The notes under the pieces: model-generated
Databases searched by the model: none
Seen by the model: only the letters and a program-made list of their open reading frames with translations
Told to the model about the DNA's origin: nothing
Assembly (NCBI GenBank): GCA_009363875.1
Contig: CM018686.1
Span: 8,556,001-8,620,000 of the forward strand
Source of the DNA: Mikania micrantha
Taxonomy: Eukaryota > Streptophyta > Magnoliopsida > Asterales > Asteraceae
DNA length: 64,000 nt
Direction: 5' to 3'
Position numbers and translations under genes: made by a program
Shown: in pieces, positions 32,784 to 46,426 of the stretch
Layout: every line of letters starts with the position of its first letter
Numbering within the stretch: position 1 is the stretch's first letter

Positions 32784-35623
32784 TGTCACACCCCCAATTT
32801 CCAACTAACGGAATCATACCGTTTGGGAACGTGACAAACCAGGATCTCAGATCATTAGACATAGCGAAGACCTCTATATGAATTTCAAAACATACTTTGG
32901 TCTTTAAAACATAACATCAGAGTTTTCAAAAGTTGCGGAAGCGTTATAAAACCAATAACAGTTGTAAAATGTAAAATACAATACAAAGTTTCAAATGTTT
33001 AAAATCCAAATATCTAAAATATTTAAAATGCATGCGACTCTATCTCCTAGTCCATGCCAGCTTTAACGCGCGCCTTAGCGTCCTGAGAAAACATGTAAAT
33101 CAAGTCAACACAAAGGTTGGTGCATAACACAGGTTTTAAGCATTCACAATGTTCAAAACAGCAGTTTGAATATCAAGTTTGTAGATAACATAATCACACA
33201 TGCACAGTCATGATAGCTAGTCATATAAACTATTTACATAAGTGGTCGACACCGAAGCTGACGAGTTGCCATGCTATAGCATGTTTTTGCCTTGCCACTA
33301 TTGTCTAGCACAACAATAGTAAAATGTGTTTTGGTCAGTCAAACACCTGCGTAGATCCCATCTACCAGGTGAGGTTTGTCAAACCTAATAGATCTATTTC
33401 CAACTACCACGCTTTGCGTTACAGCAAACTAAACGGTTCGAGGTGTGTAAGGACTTTCAAATTGCTATGTTGTCACATAATGTAAACAGCTAACTCATGC
33501 AAGTGATATGTATCTAAAAAGAGTTTGTTGCACATGTTTTCTCCCCCAAAACAGTTTAAAATAAGAAAGGGGCCGTGTACGCACCTTTGATAGTGGATAG
33601 AATGATCAAATACGTGAACTCGCGTAGAAAATCCTCTACGAAGAATCTGTGATTTGAACAATAACCTAAAGTTATTCGAATAATCGTTTTGTGCTTGAAA
33701 TCACATACGTGTCAACACACGTATGTTAGATTTTGCTAAGAATGTGCATACGTATGTACACATGCTTTTGAAACCGTTTAAATAAAACCATATTTGATTT
33801 TATTTAAATAACCGTAATTATATACGATTTCGTTTTTGAATTAAAATATGAATTATTATTATTCTAATGTGATCGTATTCTCGTTACGTTTCCAACGCAA
33901 CTTGAATCAACCGAAACGGAGTTATAATGAAGAAGTTATGTTTAAAATACTAAAACATTATATTAACTATCAAAAACTGTGGAAGCCCAGGTTCGAACCT
34001 GCGACTTCCAACCCAACACACACGCGCACACACCATCTCATCTGATTTCACAATTGTTACTAGATTCAAACTTAAATAGTTCTAAGTACAACTTAGGCGG
34101 TTCCCCCTTTGCTTCATTAACCGTCCCAAAATGAGTTCAATTGAACCTCATTTCGAATCCGATCGATCCTAACTCCATGGAATTATTGTTCTACAGGTTT
34201 AGAAGATCATATAAATGTTTTTAATTCGTCAATAAATCAACATACCCAATCTAATTTGGCATACGCATGTTCGAACCCCAACTCGTTGATTTCCAAATCA
34301 AATCGATCTAATTAATACTCAACTGATCTTGAATTAATAGGGTTTTTCTTCTCTGAATCAAACCGAGACTACATGTGTAGTTTAATCAGATTATTGAACT
34401 TATTTAGACCGAACCCCCAAAATCTTTTTACATCAGGAACCCTAGGATCGAACTCCAACAATTCATGTACGATTAATGAAATTGAATTGTGGTTTAGTTT
34501 TATCGGAGGTGTCTGAAACTACCCATATAGTTTAATTTGATTCTTAACTTCGTTTACTCTAAAATCCCCAAAACCGTTTTGCTCAAGAACCCTAGAATTC
34601 AAACTCTTATAATTCGTAGTTCCATGATAAAATTGACTTAGCATTAACCTTAATCGGTCCTCTCTGAAACTACCTACATACTTTAATTTTATTTTTAAAC
34701 TCTTTAAGATCAAAACCCCCAAAACAACTTTGATATGAACCCTAATTACTTGAACTCTAACAAATCGATGTTATCAGTTGAAATTGATTTAGGATAAACC
34801 TTAGTCGGCCATGTTAGAAGGTTTTGAAGTGATTACTTACTTGATTTGATGCTCAATTGAACGAAATCAAATTCTAGGTTGTTCTTCGGCCACCCTTCGA
34901 TCGACTTCGACTGTCTGCTGCTTCTTGAATCGAATTGATTTGCTTCACCAGTTCTAAATGTGCCGAATAAGATCTCCCTAAGTTCAATTGTGAAGAATAA
35001 TGTCGAATTATATGGTTTTGATTGTGATACCTTACGGTTTCAACTCTTTGATACCCCTTGAGTTAAATTCGACATGATTAGGCTATAATAACCGATATTC
35101 AATGATGATAATCATCAATAGGATGATTAAAGACATTTAAATGATCAGTTACAACACAACTTGTGATAATTTCGAATTCCCCTAATTATTTAGAACGAAT
35201 TTTGACTTTTAAATGTCAAAATTGCTTATCTAACCTTTTTACAAATCAAATTCTTGTAAACTAATTACCTTATAACAGTTTTATATACATTTTAACCCTT
35301 ATAAATTATTCTAGATCAATAACTTAACATTTCGATTAACAAAATTGAGCCGAAAATCCCGAATTGTCACTAATTGGGTCCTTTAACTCCTTGTTGGGCT
35401 AAATTAACCCAATTAGGCTTCTCAATTACAATTGGGCCTCATTGGGCCTTCCTTGGCCTTATTGGGCCTTCCCTGGGCCTACTTTGTTTTCATTGGGCCT
35501 CACTTGACCCTATTGGGCCTTACTGAGCCTCCCTTGGCTTATTGGGCCTACATTGGCTCTGTTGGGCCTGTGATCTCACCATCTTCAGTTAACAAGGTTA
35601 ATCCGAAAAGTCGGATTGTCACA
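32784..35623 (-). repeat. Solo LTR of a gypsy-type element
   Basis: The plus strand starts TGTCACACCCCC and ends GGATTGTCACA. Read on the minus strand these are the usual TGTGACA start and GGGGTGTGACA end. The flanks are AAAAA on both sides (32779-32783, 35624-35628), consistent with a 5-bp TSD, although a poly-A TSD is weak proof. No internal domain lies next to it. Length about 2.84 kb. Confidence 0.6.
35393..35575. repeat. Minisatellite of ATTGGGCCT units
   Basis: About a dozen degenerate units (ATTGGGCCTT, ATTGGGCCTC, CTTGGCTT) in 180 bp, inside the solo LTR. Confidence 0.7.
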
Positions 35624-35648
35624 AAAAATAAAACTCATCTTTTGCGTG

Positions 35649-35656
35649 TATAAATA
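35649..35656 (+). promoter_or_regulatory. TATA-box-like site
   Basis: TATAAATA in GCGTGTATAAATACCC, followed by CA-rich leader-like sequence. It is probably the promoter of an older plus-strand LTR split by the solo LTR; one possible LTR 3' end is GGGCTGTGACA at 37771. Confidence 0.35.
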
Positions 35657-35984
35657 CCCAAATCACAGATCCTATTTCGTGCACTCAATCCTCACGAATC
35701 ACTCTGAAACATTTAAACACAAATACAAGCTCTCTGAAGTCAGGATCGATCCAAGAACGCGACCGAAAGCTTCCTCCATTCGAACTCCATCCCTTCGAAA
35801 CAAATCCAGGTAACTTTGAATGCCATTCTAATCGGTTTAGGTGTAGAACAAAAGCCCCATCATATCGAGGGCTTACAATCGATTGTTGGATCGAATTGGA
35901 CATGAAACCCAATTAGGGTTCATACGAAATCTAGACTCATCGTAGTTTCTGTTTAAATTTATTTAAATTCAAGCTTAGTCAATG

Positions 35985-36115
35985 TATTCTAAGCTTAGCC
36001 TAGTGGTAAACCATGCTGTTAGGGGCGGCCTAGACCCGGGTTCGAATCCATGTGGGTGAGGCCAGATTCGGTTTTGGGCTCCTTTGGGCCTATTTCCATC
36101 ATTTATTTTATAAAA
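35985..36115 (+). mobile_element. tRNA-derived SINE
   Basis: An A box TAGCCTAGTGG (35996-36006) and a perfect B box GGTTCGAATCC (36039-36049) lie about 33 bp apart, as in tRNA-derived plant SINEs. The body continues through GGGCTCCTTTGGGCC and ends near a T/A-rich tail. AAGCTTAG occurs at both 35971 and 35991 and may be part of the target duplication. Confidence 0.7.
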
Positions 36116-36712
36116 AAATCCTAAAAATCTTAAAATCATAATTTTATTATCCTGTTATAAATCAATTAATTACAGAAAATGTTAAAATTATTTTTATTAA
36201 TAAAACCCATTAATTTCACTTATTTTAAGCTTAAATACTTAAACTAATAAAACTTTAATTAATCTCTTATCATTCTTTTTTTAAAAAAAAGAATACTAAA
36301 ATAATTTTTATAAAATACATATATGTATATATATATATATATATATTTAGTTTATTAATAATTAATCTTTTATTATTATTTCTTTTAAACAAAATAATTT
36401 TAAAAATACATATATGAATATTTTTATCTTTTATAATAAAATGATTATAAATGTATTCTTTAAATTCTAAATAAATTTTGTTCAAACAAATTTTATAACT
36501 TTAAATGGTTGTTTAATTCCTATTTAATTTTATAACTTTAAATAATATCATTTTATAAACAAAGAAATATTTCAAAAATAAATAAAAAGGCTTTTGATTT
36601 TAAACTAAACATAAATCTTTTATAAACATACAAATTCCTATTTAATTTTTAAACATTTAAACAAATAAAACAAAAGGATGGAAAAATTATGTTAATGCAA
36701 ACATCATGAGTT

Positions 36713-37115
36713 ATTCAAAGAATTATTCATTTATTTGATTATTCAAAAATCAAATAAATAAATAATTAATCCAAAATCAATTTGAATATTTATTTGTTTG
36801 ATTATTCAAAATCAAACAAATAAATTATTCACATTCAATTAGGATATTTATTTATTTGATTATTCAAAGTCAAATAGATAAATAATTATTCAAAATCAAA
36901 TTAGAATATTTATTTGTTTGATTATTCAAAATCAAATAAATAATTTTTCAAAATCAATTAGGATATTTATTTATTTGGTTACTCAAAAATCAAATAAATA
37001 ATGATTATTCAAAATCAATTAGGTTATTTATTTGATTATTCAAAATCAAATAAATAATTATTCAAAAATCAATTAGGATATTTATTTATTTGATAAATAA
37101 ATAAATAAATAATCC
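36713..37115. repeat. Minisatellite with self-complementary units
   Basis: About seven units of 50-65 bp: TTCAAAATCAATTAGGATAT, then TTATTTGATTATTCAAAATC, then AAATAAATAA. Each unit contains ATTTATTTGATT and its complement, so every unit can fold as a hairpin. Confidence 0.8.
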
Positions 37116-39165
37116 TAAATGAAAATCATTCAAACTTAGACATATTAATTAGGACTTTCATAGTATGCCATAGAAACTAGGATGCCAAAACTTGAACTCT
37201 AAGTACATAGACTAAGAAATTCTATTGCCTTTAGATTAAGGTGTGCAAGCACGACTTTGTAAATCCTAGGCAACGATTCAAGTGACAAAGCTAGGACATC
37301 ATGTGAGTAATTCTATACTCTCTTTTTACATTTTGTACTTTTGGGATGTTACATATGTCAGTATTCAAAAATTAAGTTATTCTAGAGTCAAAATCGATAG
37401 ATGCAATGCTTATATTCTAATTGAATTGCATCATTTTCTTACGTATACTATAAACTGTATGGGTTACTCACCAACTATGCAAATAGTTGATAAAAATCTT
37501 TATTTTGCATATGTAATAGGTTAGATGGATGCTTTCAAGGAAGACATAAGATATGATTATGTTAGTAGACCTAGATTTAAATTTTAAAACAATGTTAGTT
37601 TATTTCATTTATGTACTTTGGTTTTGAACTATGTAATTGAATGGTTGTTTGGTTTTAATGAATTTAAGTTTGAATTATTGTTTAATTATCGAAACTTACA
37701 ACATAGCACCATGCGTAATGAACAATTTAACTCGCACCCCAACGTATTCCGCCGTCGGTCGGGCTGTGACAACTCAGGTCGTGATGGGTATCCAAAAGAG
37801 AAACCGGGTTAGAGAGGAAGAAGGTTTGGGTTTTGACAAAATCAGCCCCTCACCTTTTTACTTTCTTTTAAATTTTGTTTTAAACTTCAACCTCTCACAT
37901 ACTAGGTTTATAAAATGCTAGTTTTAATCCCTCAAGTTTGTATCTCAAAATTCATTGTTTTATCTCCAAATTTATAAAACTTTTTATTAATTATGTTTTA
38001 TAAACTTAATTTATTTGTCATTTACTAACCTTGTAAATAAATGTTATTATCTTATTATAATCAATTAACTTTTAATCTTTAAAAGATTCATTATTTTATT
38101 ATTATTAAATAAAGTTTTATATTGAAGCTTATATTATATTTTGTTATTCTTACTCCTCCTGCTGCTTCTACTGCTGCACCACCACCACCACCACCACCAC
38201 CACCCCCACCACCACCACTACTACTACAATAATGTAATAAATGTTTACAAGTAACTATATATAAATCTGTAAGTTTATGAATTTTAAAAGTTTTAAAAGA
38301 ACATTCAAAGTTTTTATTTATTACGAATTGAACACGATTATAATACTTAGGGATTGCAATACATACTTAATCACATACCAATTTTTAGGCTAAAGAAAGC
38401 TCATAAGCTTTTGCATTCTTGAAGAAAAATGGCTCTAACATAAACTAGTATCAATAAAAGAAGACCGTAGCCACTGATCGGATTCTCTAACATCTTTTAT
38501 TTTGGTTGAAAAAGTTAAGCTCAATATATACATGTATCACACTCTCGACCGACTTTCAGTTTTAATCTTCTAATTGAAGATATGCATTATCAATGAGATA
38601 TTTTCAAATCAACGCCTATGCACACACGTGCACTACTTTAATTTTTCTTTTTAAACAAATAATATTATACTATTATAATTAATTTAGCTCAAACTTTATT
38701 TTTCTCTTATAACTATAAAAATATAGCGTTTTATAAAATTATAATTATACGGTTAAGATCTGCTTATTTCTCTAACTTTTGACCTAAGTTTCGTTAAAAA
38801 CAGATACGGATCAAATATAATACATTTTCTTGCTGCTGCTGTTGGTAGAATGGCGTTTGACTAAATTTAACGATCCTTTGACACCAACTTTTCGAATAAT
38901 TCTTTCATCCTACCTATTTGCTTCAACGAACTTTATAATTTCTGAACGATCATTTCTAATATTAAATTATTAAATGGTTTTATTTATCAACTAAACTATT
39001 TCATTTATTAGCCGAGACCTTAGGATTCAATTGACTGTTTCTATTATTATATTTTTGAATAATAATATTTTAGTTATAAATGAGTGTATTTTATTTATAT
39101 CTACAAAATGGGATGTTACATCCTCTTCACCTTTGTTATAATCCCATCCTCGAGATTATTGAGAT
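37116..39165. other. No recognised gene; CAC microsatellite
   Basis: Contains a possible gypsy LTR 3' end (GGGCTGTGACA, 37771) and a (CAC)n tract at about 38176-38222. The rest is AT-rich. No supported gene. Confidence 0.35.
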
Positions 39166-40020
39166 TGTCACACCCTCGCCTACGGCGGAATTGCAAGGAT
39201 GTAACGAAAATGTGTATCTTGAACTCATTGAGCATAATGGAAACTATCTCATGCATTACTTGTGCAAATACCATAAAAACATTAAAGTTGTCTAAATACA
39301 TAATTGGAGATTCACAAAACATAATCAAATTCTCAAATGGACAATATATAAAAATCTCCAAATGTATTTCCAAAATGAAAGTCATGTCATGTCTCGACGG
39401 CTTCACTTACTAATTTCCTGAAATGCATGTTAAAAGAAAGTCAACAACTTGTTGGTGAGGTCGTAGGTTTTACGACTCGATAAAAGTGGCATAAATGTTA
39501 AATTTCACTATACAAGTCACAATTTAATCAATGAATCTACATGAGTCCACAACCATACCTATTGACTTCTTGAATTGCCCATAATGCCAATGTCTTATCA
39601 CAAACATTAGTTCTTGGTGGAAATATACCATTCACTTAACAATGTAGTTATGGTTGGCGCGACCAAACCATGAATGGAGGTTTGTCAGACCCCGCTAGTA
39701 CTAACTTATATTAATCCATTGGCTCAAAACATTGAGTTAAATGGTTGTGTAGGAAACCGGGGACTTAATGTGATAATTCTTGTCTCATGCAATATACATC
39801 ATAAAATATGAACAAGTATAAAGTGAACAAATTCTTGTATCAAATGAATATTTAAACATGCATAACCCCCCAAATTTGAAATCAAAAATAGTAGAAAAAG
39901 GGGCTACGAAACTCACTGTAATAGTGGTGAAAGTGGATTTCTTCTCTGGATTTGTTGATGCCCTACTCAAGTCCTACAATTATGTAGACGTATATTTGAG
40001 ATTTATGGACCCCAATAATA

Positions 40021-40051
<31 letters not shown>

Positions 40052-40341
40052 GTATATGTAAGTGTGTTATGTATTGTTTTCTTAATTTATAAATGGTCGA
40101 GTTCAAATAAGTTATTATTAAAATAATGCCCTTGTTCAAAGGAAGTCAAGTGTTATATTTTAGTGAAACTGTCCAATCGAAACACTTTTGTGATGTATAT
40201 TTTACACATTCCTATATATATATACATATGTATGTATGTGTATATATATATATATAAGGATCGAACATACATACCTATGATGACACTTTATTTTGATATT
40301 ATTTATTTATTTATCTTTTATTATTATTATTTTGTATTGTT

Positions 40342-40394
<53 letters not shown>

Positions 40395-41207
40395 ACTGAG
40401 TTTTAGGCACATAATTCTTGTGTAAGAATTATTAACTTTTCATCGTTTTTTGCATAAAGGTTTCACAAATTTTTTTGATTCTTGAGATGTTACTGAAAAC
40501 CCACTCCAAGCTTAATTCACCAGACGTCCGTGTACTGGGACTTTAGGATGTGAAATCATCCCCTGGCCTACACTTGGGTTTATATGGAAGAAAATAATCT
40601 TTACGTCATATTATATATTTCAAGAAGCCATATGTTGAAGGTATGTTTGCGCATGGGTTTGATCATAGAAAACCATCTTATTCATTGTTGAATGGAAATC
40701 TCTCAAACACGCAAACCTTTGTGTTATCAACATAGGTTAAGGAATTAGAGAAAGGAAGTTATGTATGTATACATGAGTTTCTACATGCGTAATTATGCAT
40801 GCATTCACGTTGAGGATGACATATTTTATGTCATGAATACATATGAAGACTTTTGAAAAGCTTCAAAGAAATGTTCTTACCAGCTCAATGGAAGGAGGTG
40901 TTATTTTTTTTGTTGCTTGACGAGGGAAGAAAATTTAGAAATTTGTTTAAGTTGGTGGCGTGAAGGTGTGAAAACCTTGAAAGATCTGCATGGTATTTAT
41001 AGGGAAGTTTTGGGTATGGGGAGTACCATCCTTTCTCTTAGCCCTGACAGGTTATGAGAATAAGTTTGATATAATTCTTGGGTCTTGAAAAATGGAATAG
41101 GTGTTGACTTGGGCCAGCTACAGTCTAAATGAACGAAACATAAGATGGGAAATATGGTCTGATTGTAGTAGGAAAGCATAAGAAAAGTTTCAAACTTTAT
41201 TTACATA

Positions 41208-41244
<37 letters not shown>

Positions 41245-41288
41245 TTGAAAGTTGACATGTATGCGTGTATAATATGTCCTCATATGTG

Positions 41289-41325
<37 letters not shown>

Positions 41326-41662
41326 TGCTTTGGAACGTACATCCTTCACTCTTTTTTTTTTATAAGTTTTATTATGAATTCAAGTATATACAACTATTAT
41401 TTTCTTGTTAGGAGTACATTTGAGTTCTATACTTTTCATCCAACAAATCTTTTAAAACGGGTTTTCGTGTTAATATTTGTTTATGTATGTGCATTGTGAA
41501 TAATGGATTAATTTTATAGATATGACGGGATCTGGTCTGTTTCACAAATGTTTCTTTTTGTGTTTTAAGTCTTGTAAATTGTTATTGTCATTTATGTAGT
41601 TTTCGGCATTAAACTTGACTTGGTCAAAACTAATTAGTACCTGAATTTTGACGAATGTTACA
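39166..41662 (-). repeat. LTR of a decayed gypsy chromovirus
   Basis: The plus strand begins TGTCACACCCTCGCC (39166) and plausibly ends ATGTTACA (41662). Directly right of it lie minus-strand remnants of gypsy pol, so it is the 3' LTR. It contains several (TA)n tracts (40018-40055, 40215-40257, 40349-40391, 41290-41322) and (ATT)n at 41209-41243. Confidence 0.6.
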
Positions 41663-41689
41663 GAGATGAGTGTGAATATTTCTTTATAA

Positions 41690-43560
41690 TTTAGACTCCA
41701 GTTCCCATGTATATACTCAGGACCACGTATGAAGTTGCATTAAATCTTTTCTAATATCAACTTTTTGCGTTTTATTTTCTTTTCTTTTCAGTCATTGATT
41801 TGGTTTGGTTGTTCGAGAAATTTTAATTTCTCGTTTACCTCAACATCTTATTGAGGAATTAAAAATGAATCATCGGCTAAGCATTTTCTAAGATTAGAGA
41901 CATGAAAAACATTGTGTGCTTTCTTTTGGTAATTTATAAGCCACTGGTCTAATTTGTTTAATAATTTTTAAAGGTTCGACATAACGTGGACTTAATTTTC
42001 CCTTCATCTCGAGGAATTTTGGTTATAAATCCATAGTCATTATCTCTTGTTTGCAGACTGGTAATTCAAGTTGTTGTAACATACCAAAAGGTTTCTGATG
42101 TTCAGTTTCAACTTGAGAACAAGTTAAACATTTTACAACATATGCAACTATATCTTTCTTTATTCTGATCCACCAATAGTTTTACTTAAAGTTTTTATAT
42201 ATTTTTATCACTTCATGGGTGCAACATGCATTTGGATCTACTATCATCTTCTAATATCCTTTCTCTTAAATTGCTAGTGACTAGCATCCAAATTCTTGAA
42301 TTCATTCGACGAATTCCATCGTCTCTTTTGACTAATTGTTCAAACATGTCATCATACCTTTTTATTCTAATTTTCCTGGAGTTGCCTTTGTGTTTCATTA
42401 ATCAGATTTATTAAATCAACTTGTAGTTATTGCCTCAGAGCATTTTTTTCTGTTTCCCAGCATCCTTTCGGCTCAAGGCATCTATGACCACATTCTCCTT
42501 ACTTCGTGATAGAGAATTTCACAGTCATAGTCGTTTAGTGTTTCCATCCTCCTTTGTTGAAGCATATTCAATTTTTTTTAGGATGCGGATGCAAAGTTTG
42601 CTATAATTGTGTCCATTGTCATGCACAGCAGGATTCACATGTACTACAGATTATCGTTTCGTGTGCACCCGCAACGGTAATTTGCCTTGCATGACTACCC
42701 TACTTCATGAACGTGGCACACAAATGAGTTGATTTAGAATTTCATAGAATGAAAACTTGTATTACCAAACTTGTTGCAATTTACAAGATGTTTGGTTTAA
42801 TAACCTTAATCAAATATATCGAAGAAGTTTATCTCATAAAAACCGTACACTTTGACTCGTTTGGCATTTGCAGAAAAATGGGTTAGTTTTCGTATTCATA
42901 TGATGTTTGAAGTGACAAGGTTTAACCCACCGAGTTATTAAAAGTTGAACACATCCTTTTGTCAAAGATATATTTAAACTCTTATAATCAGTATTAACTG
43001 AGAAATGAACTCCGTACAAATAGTTTCTTCATAGTTTCAATGCAAGGATTATGACGCCTAACTACAGATCACGAGTTGCATAATTCTTTTCATGAGTCTT
43101 TAGTTGACGTGATGAATAGGAAGTCACTTTGTTTTGTTGCATCAGTACGTATCCTAATCTTGTGTGAGAAGCATCACAATAGACAACAAAGTTTTTAACG
43201 CATTCATGTAATGCTAGGATTGGAGTGTGAGTCAACCTTTCTTTAAAAATTTTGAAGGCCTCAGTTTGCTTGGGACTCATTCAAATTTTACAGATTTTCG
43301 AGTCAATGATATAAGAAGAACATGTATCCGGGAGAAATTTTGAATGAATCGACGGTAATAACGCACCAACCCTAAGAAACTACGCAACTTTGTGGGTGGC
43401 TTGGGGTTCTCTAATTTGGTAATAGCCTCTATCTAGATAGATTGATCCACTTGAATACCTTGAGGATTAATAACATGCCTTAAAAGTGTACCTTTGTGTG
43501 CCAAAAGTCACATTTAGAGAATTTCGCGTACAACTTCTCATGTCGTAGTTGTACGTGTAG
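41690..43560 (-). pseudogene. Degenerate gypsy chromovirus pol
   Basis: Homology to the intact pol at 61718-64000 is visible throughout: the chromodomain end (RGPEYTW-like, near 41720), a segment after integrase (near 41850-41920), the LSRKE region (near 42480-42530) and RNase H at 43280-43062 (AFKIFKERLTHTPILALHE, FVVYCDAS, SRQLKTHEKNYATRDL). RT remnants continue to about 43560. Multiple stops, frameshifts and internal deletions are present. This is the oldest-looking gypsy copy in the window. Confidence 0.8.
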
Positions 43561-44763
43561 ATTTTTGGATTTTCTGACTTTATGAACCACAATTTTGGTT
43601 CAAAAGAAAAATTATATTTTTTTTACGAAAGGAGTCTCAATTTTGATTTCACTCTGCTCATAAAAACTTGATCTTACGCTAGTGCTAAATTTCTATTTTT
43701 TCTAGAATAACTACACTTTATGTATCTTGTTTTTAGCATTGTGATATATTTTATATTTTATTGTACTTATATGTTAAATAGCTCTACTTTATTGAGATAA
43801 AAAAATTCTCGCTATATTAGCATACTGTTTAGTTACTCTGATGCTTTTTTTTATTGCTAGTTTTGTTTAGAATGGAGTTACTCTTTAGATGGACTCTACC
43901 GAGGTGAAACCTGTGAATACAAAAGATCTTACTTCCTTACAATATTACTGAATCGATTCCCTCTTATGATAGATCCATAGGGACTTCGTTCCCACCCTTT
44001 ACGCTTCTTTCTCTTATTAATCTTCCTCTTTTTTGTTCTCTCTCTGGTTGGTGAGTCGAATTGGATGCCCCTTCTTCGTTTATTATCTTCTTTATACATG
44101 TTTCTTCCTTGGATCTTTACCATTTTGGTCTGCTTTTGGTTTCCTAGATATTCTCCGGTTCTTGGTCCTTACTTGAAAGGTAAGGATCTTTCTTTCCTGC
44201 TGTATTGCATGACTGATGGGCGGCTTCTTCTCCTGTCTTTTCCTCCACCTTTTCTCATTAATGCCGCATTAAATGTCCTTAGCCTTAATTGTAGCTTGCA
44301 TTAAATGCTTTTCTTGCAGTCGTGTATTTTATAATTGTTACCTACTTATTTACCGTATTGTCAATTAGACATGTAACGTCATCATTAGTGATATGTTGTT
44401 TTTTATATTTAAAACTGCAATAGAAAATCTATCATTTGGCTTAAAAGTGGGCAAAAAACCAAGAACTAATCCGAATCAAAATTGGTCATATTCGAATAGG
44501 TTGGTATAGGCGGCTCTGGGTTCTTTATTTTGTCTACCGGAACCGTTTGAAACCATAATTGGTTCATAAAACAAAAAAACTGGTTTAACCACCTCTAATT
44601 TCAATTTGGCTATGTTTTATTTGACGTCTATTACTCTATTTGGCCCATATGTATGGTTGGTTACTTGGTTGTGAAATCATAGAGTGTTTACATTTCGCTC
44701 TAATTTCCAGCGGTCAAGTAAAGCCCAAATATCAGCCGGTAAGGAGGAAACACATACAAACTC
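43561..44763. other. No recognised gene
   Basis: AT-rich. A CT-rich stretch at 43980-44330 has short open frames without recognisable similarity. Gypsy coding sequence stops at about 43560 without a visible 5' part. Confidence 0.3.
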
Positions 44764-45648
44764 ACTAGGTGTGTGCAAAAAAACCAAAAACTGTTCAAAA
44801 CCATTAACCAAACCGTATCCTAACCAAAAAATCGAATCGAATAGAGAATACGGTTTTTGGTTCGGTTCTTACCCTATTTGAATTACGAATTCGGTTTTCG
44901 GTTTATTATTTTTTTGAATTTGGTTTGTTCAGTTATTCTGTTAAACCGTTTAAACCGAATTGATATATAAATATACTATTTTTGACTAATTAATTTACAC
45001 CCCCTAACTAAACTAACACCCGGATCTCGTCGTTCTCATCTCGACTTCTCCATCTCTCGGTCCCTGCCAAATCTTCACCACCTGCCGCAGCCACAACCCA
45101 TGAAACACAACATTCCACAGCGGCGCAACCATTGCCTCACGACACTTGACTCTCGGTCCGTAATCTAGATCTCATCGTTCGGTTCCTCGTCATCCAGCCG
45201 GTCATGTCTCACATCTCAGTAACAGGTACTGAAAATCGATTAGCTTCTTAGCAATATGTACTGAAATTCGATTAGTTTCTTTCTTCGATTACGTTATTTA
45301 ATTTTCATTATGTTCGTTCTATTGGAAGCCACTCTTCTTGTTTTTTCAACTGGTGGATTTTAATTTGGTTTTACATACTAGATTTTGCCTAGATTAACCA
45401 CATGTGCTTCTTTCATTTCCTGATTACACAAAGAAACATGTTATTACCAGCCCCGATTGAGAGCAATTTTACTATAATTGAAGACGGTTGTAATTGGTTT
45501 AATACCGTTAGTTTGGTTATTAACTGAATCCGAACCGAAGTGAATTCCATTGAATTTGGTTCGGTTTACCTTTTCCCAATTTCGGTTTAGTTAAAAAAAA
45601 AAAACTCAAAACAGAATAAACCAAACCGAACTGTTGAACACCCTAGTT
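44764..45648. mobile_element. Probable hAT-like non-autonomous element
   Basis: Ends CTAGGTGTGTGCAAA and, inverted, CTAGGGTGTTCAACAG. Subterminal GGTTTTCGGTTCGG-type repeats are inverted on the two sides. The centre (45003-45215) is a GC-richer, CT-rich stretch resembling a leader exon (ending ACATCTCAGTAACAGGTA), possibly captured host sequence. No clean 8-bp TSD was found. Confidence 0.5.
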
Positions 45649-45671
45649 ACTCATGTTTATTAAAACATTAT

Positions 45672-45879
45672 AAATTGCAGCAATCTTGCTCTTCTCATTG
45701 TTGTTCAAGGTTGATTATTTTGTCCAATATGTATTTAGTTATTAAGCCATAATAAATACGAACTAAAAAAAATCTAAAATCAACATGGAGATAAGGGAAT
45801 TATATATACGAACTAAATACATATTGGACAAAATAATCAACCTTGAACATCAATGAAAAGAGCAAGATTGCTGCAATTT
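45672..45879. repeat. Long inverted repeat (hairpin), 69-bp arms
   Basis: Arms 45672-45740 and 45811-45879 are complementary apart from a few mismatches (for example TTGTTGTTCAAGG against CCTTGAACATCAATG), around a 70-base loop. Transcription would give a long, near-perfect stem. It lies 550 bp upstream of the rpl2 exon. Confidence 0.85.
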
Positions 45880-46426
45880 TTAGTTTTTTAAAAACAGGAG
45901 TTACTCTTTAGATTTTCATAAGTTTATTGGCTAAAAAAAATGCTTGTTGATGTACATTGTTACAAGTACTTTCTGAACTTATAAGGTTAAAAAGATTCAA
46001 GAAAGAGGATCAATGATCGTGATTGTGATCAGAATGTAGCTTTTTTTCTTTATCTTAAAAGCCTTATATTTGGTCCAACAGCTAATTTGCTAGTATTATG
46101 GGTTAAAAGCCAAATAGAACCCGATCAAAACCGATTACCATACCACCCTTTAACTGAAACCGAACAGTTTCATTTATCATATAACCAACTACTCGGTCAT
46201 GATTCGGTTAGAGCCCAAAACCCATTCCAAACTGACCCATACCCCTAATATTAACGGGAATTATGTGGCTCAGATTCCATATAATCACGTTGTATTGATG
46301 TAAATAATGAAATGTCTCCATTTCTAGCTATCAGAGTAATGGACGATTATGATTTTATGCTATATGATTATTATTTATTATGGTATATATATATCTTGTG
46401 TTAATATGCAGCCAGGACAAATCACA

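Noticed and set aside
33985..34000. tRNA gene or SINE suggested by AGGTTCGAACCTG
   Set aside because: The B-box-like palindrome has no A box at the right distance and no cloverleaf.
36010..36030. hAT-type end (AGGGGCGGCC) at 36021
   Set aside because: It lies between the A and B boxes of a SINE and has no partner end or TSD.
36713..37115. CRISPR array
   Set aside because: Units are contiguous degenerate minisatellite repeats without unique spacers, in a plant nuclear genome.
41245..41499. 84-codon frame
   Set aside because: Built on a (TA)n microsatellite at the edge of a decayed LTR.
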